A DNA stretch of 18,540 bases from Clostridia bacterium (GCA_024404275.1 JAKSQG010000020.1:1-18540), one strand, 5' to 3'; positions 6,914 through 14,698 are shown, counted from the stretch's first letter. The notes: a model not told the origin generated them from the letters alone. Numbers and translations: made by a program.

Positions 6914-8851
6914 ATGTCTGAAAACCAAGTCAAGACCGCTGCCGAGCTCAGCGAGCAGGAGCGCATCCGCCGCGATAAGCTGCAGGCTCTGATGGAAGCC
7001 GGCAGAAATCCCTTTGAGATCACCAAGTTCGATGTGACCCATCACAGCACCGACATTACCGAACATTTCCCCGAAATGGACGGCGTTCAAGTCACCATCG
7101 CCGGCCGCATGATGTTCAAGCGCGTCATGGGCAAGGCCAGTTTCTGCACGCTGCAGGATCTGAAAGGACGAATTCAGGTCTATGTCGCCCGGGATAATGT
7201 GGGTGAAGAAGACTACGCCGATTTCAAAAAATCCGATATCGGTGATATCTATGGTGTCTCCGGCGTTGTCTTCCAGACCCGCACCGGAGAGATCTCCGTT
7301 CATGCGGAAAAAATTGTGCTGCTGACCAAGTCCCTCAAGCCGCTGCCCGAAAAGTTCCACGGCCTGACCGATACCGATACCCGCTATCGTCAGCGTTATG
7401 TGGACCTGATCATGAATCCCGAGGTAAAGGATACCTTCATCAAACGCAGCCTGATCATCAAGGAGATCCGCAAATTCCTGGATGGACGCAACTTCATCGA
7501 GGTGGAAACGCCCACCCTGGTCAGTAACGCAGGCGGTGCCGCTGCCCGCCCCTTCGAAACCCATTACAATGCCCTGGACGAAGATGTTAAGCTGCGCATC
7601 TCTTTGGAATTGTACCTCAAGAGACTGATCGTCGGCGGTCTGGAGCGTGTTTACGAAATCGGCCGCGTGTACCGCAACGAAGGTGTGGACACCCGTCACA
7701 ATCCTGAGTTCACCCTGATGGAACTGTATCAGGCCTACACCGATTATGAGGGCATGATGGAGCTGACCGAAAGCATGTTCCGTCATCTGGCGCAGACGGT
7801 CATCGGTTCCACCCGCTTCAGCTATAACGGAATTGAGATCGATTTCGGCAAGCCCTTTGAGCGTCTGACCATGAACGCCGCCATCCTGAAGTATGCCGGT
7901 GTGGACTTCGACGCCGTGGCTACCGATGAAGAAGCCAAGGCTTTGGCCAAGGAGCATCACATCGAATTTGAAGCGCGCCACACCAAGGGCGACATCGTGA
8001 ACCTCTTCTTCGAAGAGTATTGCGAAAAGAACCTGATCCAGCCCACCTTCATCATGGATCACCCGCTGGCCATCTCTCCCCTGACCAAGAAGAAGCCCTC
8101 CGATCCCACCAAAGTAGAACGCTTCGAGCTGTTCTGCAACACTTGGGAAATGTGCAACGCTTACTCCGAGCTGAACGACCCCATCGACCAGCGTGAGCGT
8201 TTTGCCCAGCAGGATGCCAATGCCGCCGCGGGAGATGAAGAAGCCCAGCACACCGATGAGGACTTCCTCAACGCACTGGAAGTCGGTATGCCCCCCACCG
8301 GCGGTATCGGCTATGGTATCGACCGTCTGGTGATGCTGCTGACAGACAGCGCCGCCATCCGCGATGTGCTGCTCTTCCCCACCATGAAGTCTCAGGGCAC
8401 GGCAAAGAACGAAGCCAACAACGCCGCGCAGGCGATCGCCGCTGCCCCCGCAGCCCCGGTTGCGGAAGAAAAGATCGATTTCAGCAAGGTGGAGATCGAG
8501 CCGCTGTTTGCCGATTATGTTGATTTCGACACCTTCAGCAAGAGCGATTTCCGCGCCGTAAAGGTGAAGGCTTGCGAAGCCGTAAAGAAGAGCAAAAAGC
8601 TGCTTCAGTTCACCCTGGATGACGGCACCGGCACCGACCGCACCATTCTTTCCGGCATTCATGCTTTCTATGAGCCGGAAGAGCTGGTTGGAAAGACCCT
8701 GCTCGCCATCACCAACCTGCCGCCCCGCCCCATGATGGGCATCGAATCCTGCGGCATGCTGATCTCCGCGATCCATACCGAGGAAGGCGAAGAAAAGCTG
8801 CATCTGCTGATGCTGGATAACCACATTCCGGCCGGCGCCAAGATGTACTGA
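6914..8851 (+). CDS. lysS: Lysyl-tRNA synthetase (class II) fused to a C-terminal tRNA-binding domain
   Basis: Charges tRNA-Lys with lysine. Of 645 residues, about 1-495 form a standard class II LysRS: an OB-fold anticodon-binding domain (about 55-165), then motif 1 around FIEVETPTL, motif 2 with YEIGRVYRNEGVDTRHNPEF (about 247-266), a lysine-site region with NAYSELNDP, and motif 3 GIGYGIDRLVMLL (about 464-476). An Ala/Pro-rich linker (about 497-520) leads to a second OB-fold resembling the MetRS C-terminal/Arc1p/EMAP-II tRNA-binding domain: DFRAVKVKACEAVKKSKKLL, then ILSGIHAFYEPEELVGK, ITNLPPRPMMGIES and CGMLISA. LysRS usually ends near 500 residues. The start at 6914 is set by AAGGAG inside the greA stop region. 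Ends with TGA, followed by a strong terminator. Confidence 0.96.
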   Translation: MSENQVKTAAELSEQERIRRDKLQALMEAGRNPFEITKFDVTHHSTDITEHFPEMDGVQVTIAGRMMFKRVMGKASFCTLQDLKGRIQVYVARDNVGEEDYADFKKSDIGDIYGVSGVVFQTRTGEISVHAEKIVLLTKSLKPLPEKFHGLTDTDTRYRQRYVDLIMNPEVKDTFIKRSLIIKEIRKFLDGRNFIEVETPTLVSNAGGAAARPFETHYNALDEDVKLRISLELYLKRLIVGGLERVYEIGRVYRNEGVDTRHNPEFTLMELYQAYTDYEGMMELTESMFRHLAQTVIGSTRFSYNGIEIDFGKPFERLTMNAAILKYAGVDFDAVATDEEAKALAKEHHIEFEARHTKGDIVNLFFEEYCEKNLIQPTFIMDHPLAISPLTKKKPSDPTKVERFELFCNTWEMCNAYSELNDPIDQRERFAQQDANAAAGDEEAQHTDEDFLNALEVGMPPTGGIGYGIDRLVMLLTDSAAIRDVLLFPTMKSQGTAKNEANNAAQAIAAAPAAPVAEEKIDFSKVEIEPLFADYVDFDTFSKSDFRAVKVKACEAVKKSKKLLQFTLDDGTGTDRTILSGIHAFYEPEELVGKTLLAITNLPPRPMMGIESCGMLISAIHTEEGEEKLHLLMLDNHIPAGAKMY

Positions 8852-8888
8852 TTATCGTCCTGTCATCCTCTTCGTACATCAACTATCG

Positions 8889-8919
8889 GCCCTGCAGAGA
8901 TTTCTGCAGGGCTGTTTTT
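8889..8919 (+). terminator. Rho-independent terminator after lysS
   Basis: A perfect 9-bp stem GCCCTGCAG / CTGCAGGGC (8889-8897, 8904-8912) with a 6-nt loop, followed by TGTTTTT. It ends the GDPD-greA-lysS transcript. Only 27 nt separate it from the next gene, which shows no clear promoter of its own, so some read-through probably feeds the downstream genes. Confidence 0.92.
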
Positions 8920-8946
8920 CAAAATCTGTCAGGAAGTAATCTGCCA

Positions 8947-9264
8947 ATGCCATCCGATAAAAGCTACCTTGATTTCATTCTGGAGCAGCTCTCCGGTCTG
9001 GAGGGTCTCTCGTTCAAGCCCATGATGGGGGAGTTCATTCTCTATTATCGTCAAAAAATCATCGGCGGCATCTATGATAACCGCTTTCTGGTAAAGCCCA
9101 TCCCCGCCGCAGTGAAACTGATGCCGCAGGCCTCCCTTGAGATTCCCTATGAAGGCGCAAAAGCCATGCTTCTGGTGGATTGCGTAGACAATAGAGAGTC
9201 GATGCGGCATCTGATTGAAAGCATGTATGACGAGCTTCCGCTTCCCACAAAAAAGAAAGGATGA
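8947..9264 (+). CDS. TfoX/Sxy N-terminal domain protein
   Basis: A 105-residue single-domain protein of the TfoX_N family. Visible family features: SYLDFILEQLSGLEGLSFKP, then MMGEFILYYRQKIIGGIYDN, RFLVKP, and a C-terminal IPYEGAKAMLLVD. In gammaproteobacteria TfoX/Sxy activates competence genes, but single-domain versions are common in Bacillota with no shown role in competence, so the function here is unknown. AGGAAG lies about 10 nt upstream. Its stop (TGA, 9262) overlaps the ATG at 9261 of the next gene. First gene after the lysS terminator. Confidence 0.87.
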   Translation: MPSDKSYLDFILEQLSGLEGLSFKPMMGEFILYYRQKIIGGIYDNRFLVKPIPAAVKLMPQASLEIPYEGAKAMLLVDCVDNRESMRHLIESMYDELPLPTKKKG

Positions 9265-10196
9265 TTCCATTGTTCAGCCTCATCAGCACCTGGAAAATGA
9301 GTCTTGCCGGCATGGAAGACGCCGTTCGCGTCCGTGCCGCCGGCGGCAGTATCGATGACGCGCTGATTGCCGCCATCACCGCTACCGAGGATAACCCTGC
9401 ATTTTCTTCCGTCGGCTACGGCGGACTACCCGCCAAAGACGGCCATGTCTATTTGGACAGCGGTTTCATGGATGGAGATACGCTGCGGTGCGGCTGTGTC
9501 GTTTCCGCCGAGAACCTCAAAAACCCCATTCTGGCGGCACAGCTGCTGTGTGGGCGCACCTATAACTGCGTATTGGCAGGGCATGGTGCCGAGAATTTTG
9601 CCGTTTCCGCCGGTCTGCCGCTCAGAGATATGCGTACCGCCTCATCGACCGAAGAATGGAAAAAGCGTATCGCCGTCGAAAAAGAAACCGCCGTGCTGGA
9701 TGCCTACCGTGAACATGACACCGTCTGCGTGCTCGGTCTGGATGAAAAGGGCAGAATGATCAGCGGTACCTCCACCTCGGGTCTTTTCATGAAGGAGCCC
9801 GGTCGTGTGGGCGATTCCCCCATCATCGGCTCGGGCTTCTACTGTGACAGCCGCTATGGTGCGGCTGCCGCAACCGGTGTAGGCGAGGATATCATGCGCG
9901 GCTGCCTGTCTTATGAAATCGTTTCCCGCATGAAGCACGGTGCTTCCGCTGTTGAAGCTGCCGAAAGCGCTCTGAAGGAATTCTCCGACCATAAGCTGGT
10001 ATTGGATGGCGACCGCGGTTCCATCAGCGTCATCGCCCTTGCTCCCGACGGTTCTTTCGGTGCGGCCACCACGCTGCCTGTTTTCCCCTTTGTCGTCGCG
10101 GGCGAGAACGGCGCACAGCTGTATGCTGTACGCAATGAAAACGAAAAATCCGTCATTCTTCCCGTCACTTTGGAAGAGATCAAAAACGAACCGTGA
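9261..10196 (+). CDS. N4-(beta-N-acetylglucosaminyl)-L-asparaginase / isoaspartyl peptidase family (Ntn hydrolase)
   Basis: Asparaginase-2 family N-terminal nucleophile hydrolase, made as a precursor that cleaves itself in front of a catalytic Thr. The cleavage site is visible as H152-D153-T154-V-C-V-L-G, after which T154 would be the new N-terminus of the beta chain. It is followed by SGTSTSG (168-174) and GRVGDSPIIGSGFY (181-194), then AAAATGVGED, which form the substrate pocket in this family. Its 311 residues fit the bacterial members. It acts on Asn-linked sugars, Asn or isoaspartyl peptides; which one cannot be told. The ATG at 9261 has its AAAGG directly adjacent, so a TTG start three codons later (9270), with 8-9 nt spacing, is quite possible. 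Overlaps both neighbours. Confidence 0.92.
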   Translation: MIPLFSLISTWKMSLAGMEDAVRVRAAGGSIDDALIAAITATEDNPAFSSVGYGGLPAKDGHVYLDSGFMDGDTLRCGCVVSAENLKNPILAAQLLCGRTYNCVLAGHGAENFAVSAGLPLRDMRTASSTEEWKKRIAVEKETAVLDAYREHDTVCVLGLDEKGRMISGTSTSGLFMKEPGRVGDSPIIGSGFYCDSRYGAAAATGVGEDIMRGCLSYEIVSRMKHGASAVEAAESALKEFSDHKLVLDGDRGSISVIALAPDGSFGAATTLPVFPFVVAGENGAQLYAVRNENEKSVILPVTLEEIKNEP

Positions 10197-11149
10197 TGAA
10201 AAAGCTGTACTTTGCGCCCATGGAGGGAATCACCGATGCCGTGTTCCGCCGCGTTCATCACGAATGCTTTCCTTCGGTCAACGCCTACTATATCCCCTTT
10301 ATCAGCCCTACCCAGCACCTGTCGCTGAACGGGCGTGAAAAGCGTAATGTCCTTCCCGAATACAATCGCGGTGTTCCCTGTGTGCCGCAGGTGCTGACCC
10401 GCGACCCGCAGCATTTTTTGTGGGCGGCTCAGCTGCTGGCTGATATGGGCTATACTGAGGTCAACCTGAACGCCGGCTGCCCCTCGGGTACAGTGACCGC
10501 CAAAGGAAAGGGCGCAGGCATGCTCCGGGATGCCGAAGCATTGGCGCGTTTTCTGGATGCCGTCTGCACAGCCAGTCCCCTGCCCATCTCTGTCAAAACA
10601 CGCATCGGCTTTGATACTCCCGAGGAATGGGAAACGCTGCTTTCCATCTATTGCCGCTATCCCATTCAGCAATTGATCGTCCATCCCCGCACCAATCGGG
10701 AACGCTATTGCCCCGGGACCGTACATCCGGATTGCATCACCGCCGCGCTCAGCATGTTTCCCGGTGAGGTCGTTGTAAACGGTGACCTGTTCACACCGGA
10801 TGAAGTCAACGCCGCTTCCGGCAGTTCCGTCATGCTGGGCAGAGGGCTCATTGCCAACCCTGCCCTCGCCAGAATGGCTTTGGGCGGTGAAAAACTGACC
10901 GTGGAAGAGCTGGTGCACTATCATGACGCGCTGCTTCAGGGACTTTCCGACTGGTATGAACCAAATATCGTGTTCATGAAACTGCGCGTCATCATGAAGC
11001 ACATCGCCTGCTGTTTTGAGGATGCCGCATCCGCCGCCAAAAAGATCCGTAAGGCGCGTAATCTTTCGGCGCTGCTGGAAGCTGACCGGCAGCTTCTGCA
11101 GGAGCATACGCTTCTGCCTCTCCCCTGTTTCGATCCCACCGAGCCCTGA
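10196..11149 (+). CDS. tRNA-dihydrouridine synthase family protein
   Basis: FMN- and NADPH-dependent reduction of uridine to dihydrouridine in tRNA. Counting from the ATG at 10196 (317 residues): FAPMEGITDAVFRR (6-19), VNLNAGCPSGTV with the catalytic Cys95, KGKGAGML (103-110), ISVKTRIGFD (131-140), IVHPRTNRERY (161-171), and the flavin phosphate loops VVNGDLFTPDEV and MLGRGLIANPAL. The ATG overlaps the preceding stop (TGATG); a GTG one codon earlier is possible. No good ribosome binding site is seen, so translation is probably coupled to the upstream gene. The precise Dus subfamily is not assigned. Confidence 0.94.
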   Translation: MKKLYFAPMEGITDAVFRRVHHECFPSVNAYYIPFISPTQHLSLNGREKRNVLPEYNRGVPCVPQVLTRDPQHFLWAAQLLADMGYTEVNLNAGCPSGTVTAKGKGAGMLRDAEALARFLDAVCTASPLPISVKTRIGFDTPEEWETLLSIYCRYPIQQLIVHPRTNRERYCPGTVHPDCITAALSMFPGEVVVNGDLFTPDEVNAASGSSVMLGRGLIANPALARMALGGEKLTVEELVHYHDALLQGLSDWYEPNIVFMKLRVIMKHIACCFEDAASAAKKIRKARNLSALLEADRQLLQEHTLLPLPCFDPTEP

Positions 11150-11170
11150 CAAATACAAGGAGCGTGCGTC

Positions 11171-11599
11171 ATGTATTATTCCCCGCTTGTCCTCAAAGCC
11201 AGCCGCATCATGTTTGAAGCCCATCGGAACGATGTCGACAAAGGCGGCTACCCCTATGTATTCCATCCCTATCATCTGGCTTCTCAGATGGACGATGAAG
11301 CCTCAGTGTGCGTGGCGCTCCTTCACGATGTCATCGAAGACCATTCTGACCTGTACAGCTTTGAATCGTTGCGATAGGAAGGCTTCGGCGAAGATATTCT
11401 GACAGCGTTGAAGCTGCTGACCCATCCGGCGGGCGTTCCCTATATGGATTACATCCGGCTGATTGCCGAAAACCCCATTGCAAAGAAAGTCAAGATGGCC
11501 GACCTTGAACACAATATGGATACCCGAAGGGTCGGCAACGTCAAAACCAGGAAATACGATACCTATGTTGAAGCGCTCAATTACCTGCAGAACAGCTGA
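11171..11599 (+). pseudogene. Small HD-domain hydrolase (SpoT/Mesh1-like), interrupted by one in-frame TAG
   Basis: The frame encodes a 142-residue HD-domain phosphohydrolase related to the (p)ppGpp hydrolase half of RelA/SpoT and to small alarmone hydrolases. Candidate metal residues are all present: H32 in FHPYHLA, H52-D53 in ALLHDVIED, and D111 in KMADLEHNMD. A single TAG at codon 69 (11375-11377) separates the HD pair from D111, so a truncated 68-residue product would lack the fourth metal ligand. Before and after the TAG the frame, codon use and family motifs (LLTHPAGVPYMDYI, ENPIAKKVK) are intact, with no frameshift. CAAGGAG lies 8 nt before the ATG, 21 nt after the dus stop. It is either a young nonsense mutant or an amber-read-through gene. 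Final stop TGA, then a hairpin. Confidence 0.8.
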
Positions 11600-11610
11600 A
11601 TTCAAATCAA

Positions 11611-11651
11611 AAGGACCCGCCGATGAGAATCACTTCTCAAGGCGGGTCCTT
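11611..11651. terminator. Hairpin terminator between convergent HD gene and lrgB
   Basis: Arms AAGGACCCGCC (11611-11621) and GGCGGGTCCTT (11641-11651), with an inner TGAGAA/TTCTCA pairing, giving a long stem with a small loop. The T-run is better on the minus strand (CCTTTTGATTT), so it mainly ends lrgAB, but its position makes it likely to serve both convergent transcripts. Confidence 0.85.
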
Positions 11652-11662
11652 AACTTATTCTG

Positions 11663-12355
11663 TTACAGCAGCTGTGCAAACAGCGGGGCTACGACCACCG
11701 TCAGCAAGCCGGCAACGGCAATGGACAGGCTGCTCATGGCGCCTTCCGTTTCACCCATCTGCATCGCACGGGCGGTGCCTACAGCATGGGAGGCGGAACC
11801 GATGGCAATGCCCTTGGCAATCGGCTCAGTGATGCGGAACAGTCGGCACAGCATCGGCGCTGTGATGTTACCCAGCAAGCCGGTCACAATGATCGAAGCC
11901 ACGGTCAGGGTGACATTGCCTCCCAGCTCCTCGGACACGCCCATACCGATGGCCGTTGTGATGGATTTGGGCAGCAGCGTCACATAGGCGGTATGGCTGA
12001 TACGCAGCAGTGCCCCCAACGCCAGAATGCACACCATGGTGGTCAGCACGCCGGTCAGAATGCCCAGCAGGATGGCTTTGGCATTCTTCTTCAGCAGCCC
12101 CAGCTTTTCATACAGCGGAAGCGCCAGACAAATGGTGGCGGGAGTCAGCAGATAGCTCAGATACTTGGCTCCGGCATTGTAACCATCATAAGGAATTTGG
12201 AAGACCGCCAGCAGCACCATTGTCAGCACGATGGCCACAAGCAAGGGATTAAACAGCGGAAAGCGCGTCTTTTTATACAGAATCGCACCGGCCTGATAGG
12301 CCAGCAGACTGACTGCCAGACCGAAGAATGCGGACGTACTCACAAAGGCACTCAT
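11663..12355 (-). CDS. lrgB: LrgB family membrane protein
   Basis: The larger partner of the LrgA/LrgB (CidA/CidB) membrane pair. First described as modulators of murein hydrolase activity and cell death, such pairs are now also linked to pyruvate transport (PftAB in Bacillus). Its 230 residues match the family. Most of the chain is hydrophobic, with six or more membrane segments. Family motifs include FNPLLVAIVLT, ATICLALPLYE, LLPKSITTAIGM and GSASHAVGTARAMQMGETEGAMSSL. The ATG overlaps the lrgA stop by 4 nt (ATGA). Last gene of the minus-strand cassette; ends with TAA just before a hairpin. Confidence 0.95.
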   Translation of the reverse strand: MSAFVSTSAFFGLAVSLLAYQAGAILYKKTRFPLFNPLLVAIVLTMVLLAVFQIPYDGYNAGAKYLSYLLTPATICLALPLYEKLGLLKKNAKAILLGILTGVLTTMVCILALGALLRISHTAYVTLLPKSITTAIGMGVSEELGGNVTLTVASIIVTGLLGNITAPMLCRLFRITEPIAKGIAIGSASHAVGTARAMQMGETEGAMSSLSIAVAGLLTVVVAPLFAQLL

Positions 12356-12714
12356 ACCTGTTCCTCCTTGCTCTTCTTTTCAGCGCGGATCACTGCCTGC
12401 GTGACAAGGCCGGAAGCACCGAACACCAGTGCAGTGGAAACCACAATGATGATCAGCATTGGCACAAGGTCAGCCGTGTTTCCGGATTCCAGAAGGCCCA
12501 CCGCCGCCGGGATAAACATCATCGGCATGATCTCTATCAAAAAGGATGCCGTTTCGCGGATCTGTTCCGGCTTGATGATTTTCAAGCAAAGAGCGATCAG
12601 CAGCAGCAGCATACCATAGATACTGCCCGGAACAGGCAGCGGGATCAGGTAATGCAATCCTTCTCCAATCAGGGCAAGCAGCGTAATGATGCTGAACTGC
12701 CGGACGATCTTCAT
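12352..12714 (-). CDS. lrgA: LrgA/CidA family membrane protein
   Basis: The small holin-like partner of LrgB, 120 residues with about four membrane segments. The family motif PLPVPGSIYGMLLLL (about 27-41) is clear, followed by MMFIPAAVGLLE. It has a charged C-terminal tail. The start at 12714 is chosen because AGGAGG lies 7 nt upstream; a TTG two codons earlier is too close to that site. It follows the dehydrogenase gene by 23 nt, so it is probably in the same operon, and it overlaps lrgB by 4 nt. Confidence 0.94.
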   Translation of the reverse strand: MKIVRQFSIITLLALIGEGLHYLIPLPVPGSIYGMLLLLIALCLKIIKPEQIRETASFLIEIMPMMFIPAAVGLLESGNTADLVPMLIIIVVSTALVFGASGLVTQAVIRAEKKSKEEQV

Positions 12715-12737
12715 GTCCAAGCCTCCTAATCTGTCAA

Positions 12738-13826
12738 TCAGAGCATCTGATAAACCGCTTCATGCAGGCGGGCCAGGCTTTCCTCACCCGGGGCTACATA
12801 GGGAGAATCGATCAGATACGCCTCGATCTTCGCCATATTCTCATCGGTACCGGGGATGCCCAGCTCTTCCCAGGTCAGGGGCATATCCATGCCGCGCATG
12901 AACTCCTTCAGGGCTTCCTTCTCGGCGCTCAGCTGATTGTAATGCAGCTGGGCAAACAGGCCGACCGCCACGATCTCGCCATGCAGCGCCTGGCTGGCTT
13001 CCTTGGTGAAGAGCGTACGCACGCCGTCATACATGGAATGGGCAATGGCGGACTGGCTGAAGCTCTTGGTAATGTTGGCGATCACACCGGTCACGGCAAT
13101 GTTGATGAAGATCACATCCTCCAGCGCCTTGGTGACCTGATGATGACGGTTGTCTTCAATGGCCTGAGGGCCAAACTTTTCCAGCACCTCATAGGTGTAT
13201 TCAGCCATACGGAAAGCGGTGAACAGGTCATACTTGTTCTCCTCCAGACGCATCACGGGCTTGCCGTTCTGAATCTCAATGCGCTTGGCCATGGCATCCA
13301 GGATACCGGCGGCGTTGTAACGGATGGGGCAATCGGCGATGACCTGAGAGTCCACCAGCACAGCGTCCAGCTCATGCTCATAACGCCAGCAATCCAGCTT
13401 GCCGCCTTCGGGGGTGTACATCACGCTCATGCAGGTAAAAGGAGCGCAGGTGGACATGGAGGTGGGCACATTTACCACGCCCACACCGGCGTATTCCGCC
13501 ACAGCCTTGGCAAAGTCCATGATTTTGCCGCCGCCCACACCGATGACCTCGTCGCAGCCCATTTCCTTGCACTTATCGGCATATTCCTTGGCGCTCTCAT
13601 AGCTGCACCAGCCTTCGTAGATGGCTACTTCATAACGCACTTCGGCCTTTTCCAGGCTGGCGGTCAGACGGTCCTTCACAGCAGCAAAGGCACGGGGACC
13701 CGCCACGATCATCACATGCTTGCCAAAGCGTGCAACCTCACCGCCGACTTCCTCCAGAATGCCAACGCCCTGACGATAACGGCCGGCGCCGAACTTGATC
13801 GCAGTGTCCAGTACAATACGCTCCAT
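12738..13826 (-). CDS. Iron-containing alcohol dehydrogenase family, glycerol-dehydrogenase-like
   Basis: NAD-dependent polyol/alcohol dehydrogenase of the GldA-type branch, 362 residues. The nucleotide-binding motif GVGGGKIMDFAKAVA is at 96-110, followed by NVPTSMSTCAPFT (119-131). Metal ligands are recognisable by position: D177 (GILDAMAKR), H263 (AIAHSMYDG) and H282 (ALHGEIVAVG), matching the Asp-His-His set of glycerol dehydrogenase. It would oxidise glycerol to dihydroxyacetone or a related reaction; the true substrate is not certain, as this fold covers several polyols and phosphorylated alcohols. The start at 13826 has GGAGGG about 8 nt upstream. A promoter with a palindrome lies just before it, and lrgAB follow closely. 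Adjacent LysR and GntR regulators probably control it. Confidence 0.9.
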   Translation of the reverse strand: MERIVLDTAIKFGAGRYRQGVGILEEVGGEVARFGKHVMIVAGPRAFAAVKDRLTASLEKAEVRYEVAIYEGWCSYESAKEYADKCKEMGCDEVIGVGGGKIMDFAKAVAEYAGVGVVNVPTSMSTCAPFTCMSVMYTPEGGKLDCWRYEHELDAVLVDSQVIADCPIRYNAAGILDAMAKRIEIQNGKPVMRLEENKYDLFTAFRMAEYTYEVLEKFGPQAIEDNRHHQVTKALEDVIFINIAVTGVIANITKSFSQSAIAHSMYDGVRTLFTKEASQALHGEIVAVGLFAQLHYNQLSAEKEALKEFMRGMDMPLTWEELGIPGTDENMAKIEAYLIDSPYVAPGEESLARLHEAVYQML

Positions 13827-13871
13827 AATTGATTCCCTCCTGCAGCTTTGCTGCGGTATTTTGTTGAATCG

Positions 13872-13900
13872 ATTATAAATCGCTTTCACGGACATTTCCA
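13872..13900 (-). promoter_or_regulatory. Promoter of the dehydrogenase-lrgAB operon
   Basis: On the minus strand, -35 TGGAAA (13900-13895), 17-bp spacer and a perfect -10 TATAAT (13877-13872). Start is predicted near 13865, giving a leader of about 40 nt. The weak -35 fits a regulated promoter. Confidence 0.7.
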
Positions 13901-13912
13901 CAGGTTGTCCGT
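13888..13912. promoter_or_regulatory. Palindrome at the dehydrogenase promoter (candidate operator)
   Basis: Perfect arms ACGGACA (13888-13894) and TGTCCGT (13906-13912) separated by 11 bp. The -35 box lies exactly inside the spacer, so a dimer bound here would cover the promoter. The most likely binder is the neighbouring GntR or LysR protein (inference). Confidence 0.6.
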
Positions 13913-13920
13913 TTTTCAAA

Positions 13921-13962
13921 CTTGTATGGTATGTTTATTTCAATTTCAGACAAATTTGTATG
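13921..13962. repeat. AT-rich segment with TTGTATG direct repeats
   Basis: CTTGTATG at 13921-13928 and TTTGTATG at 13955-13962, plus a 10-bp palindrome ACAAATTTGT at 13950-13959. It lies between the GntR stop and the dehydrogenase promoter. Possible secondary regulator sites; no terminator is seen after the GntR gene. Confidence 0.35.
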
Positions 13963-13963
13963 T

Positions 13964-14698
13964 TCATTTATCTGTCTGCAGATTGGTCCTGCTTCGGATG
14001 AACCTTTCACGGATAACGCTCAGATGATACTGCATCAGGTCATAGGCATCCGCTCCTCGACGGTCCGCAATGGCTTCCGCAATGCGGCGATGCTCCACTG
14101 CGGTATCCTCCCTTCGCTTTCTGGGAGCAATCCGGGCTGTCAGGCGCTGCATCTGATGAATATAGGGAATCAGGTTTGGCACCACCAGATTACCGCTGCA
14201 ATTGGCAATGGCCTGATGAAACTCCATATCCTTCTGCACATACCCCTGTCCGGAAGCCACCAGCTTATCAAACTCATCGCAGATGTGCATCAGCACTTCC
14301 ACATCATGACGTCTGGCATTCTGTGCCGCCAGCAAGGCGCATTTGGGTTCAATCAGCATACGCATGTCCAACAGGTCCAGCGCCAGCTTGCTTTTGTCAT
14401 AGATCACGCTCAGCCCCAGCGGATCATATTCTGTTTCATTCTCTTTCCGAAAATCCGCCACAAAGGTCCCCGAACCGCGTTCGGTATACACGATCCCGCG
14501 TTCCCGCAGGATACCCAGCGCCAGGCGCAGTGTGGAACGGCTGACTTCAAATCGTTCAGCCAGTTCCGGCTCATTGGGCAGTTTCGCCCCCACACGATAG
14601 TTTTCGCTGTGCAGCATATTGATCAGCGTGTCTGCCGTTCTTTCCGGCAGGGATTTGCGGTTAACAGGATCTCTCGGGTTTTGCACAATAAACCTCAC
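13964..14698 (-). CDS. GntR-family transcriptional regulator, FadR subfamily (FCD domain)
   Basis: A 244-residue regulator. The N-terminal winged helix-turn-helix (about 16-82) contains RVGAKLPNEPELAERFEVS, then RSTLRLALGILRERGIV and ERGSGTFV. The C-terminal all-helical FCD domain (about 103-230) contains LLDMRMLIEP, with candidate metal ligands D157 and H161 (KDMEFHQAIA), H203 (EHRRIAEAI) and H225. FCD regulators usually respond to small carboxylates or sugar acids. The GTG start at 14698 overlaps the LysR stop (GTGA, 4 nt) with no clear ribosome binding site, suggesting coupling; a second GTG four codons on has GTGAGG before it and may be the real start. Located directly upstream of the dehydrogenase-lrgAB genes it probably controls. 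Confidence 0.93.
   Translation of the reverse strand: MRFIVQNPRDPVNRKSLPERTADTLINMLHSENYRVGAKLPNEPELAERFEVSRSTLRLALGILRERGIVYTERGSGTFVADFRKENETEYDPLGLSVIYDKSKLALDLLDMRMLIEPKCALLAAQNARRHDVEVLMHICDEFDKLVASGQGYVQKDMEFHQAIANCSGNLVVPNLIPYIHQMQRLTARIAPRKRREDTAVEHRRIAEAIADRRGADAYDLMQYHLSVIRERFIRSRTNLQTDK

Noticed and set aside
6863..8824. A 653-codon open frame on the minus strand across lysS
   Set aside because: Shadow of lysS: the opposite strand carries all class II synthetase motifs, and this frame has no recognisable domain or start signal.
8947..9264. Natural competence regulation through TfoX
   Set aside because: Only the N-terminal TfoX domain is present, no competence gene is nearby, and single-domain proteins of this kind are common without a known competence role.
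11408..11599. Independent small gene after the TAG, starting at TTG 11408
   Set aside because: No ribosome binding site, and its translation is simply the second half of the HD domain in the same frame.
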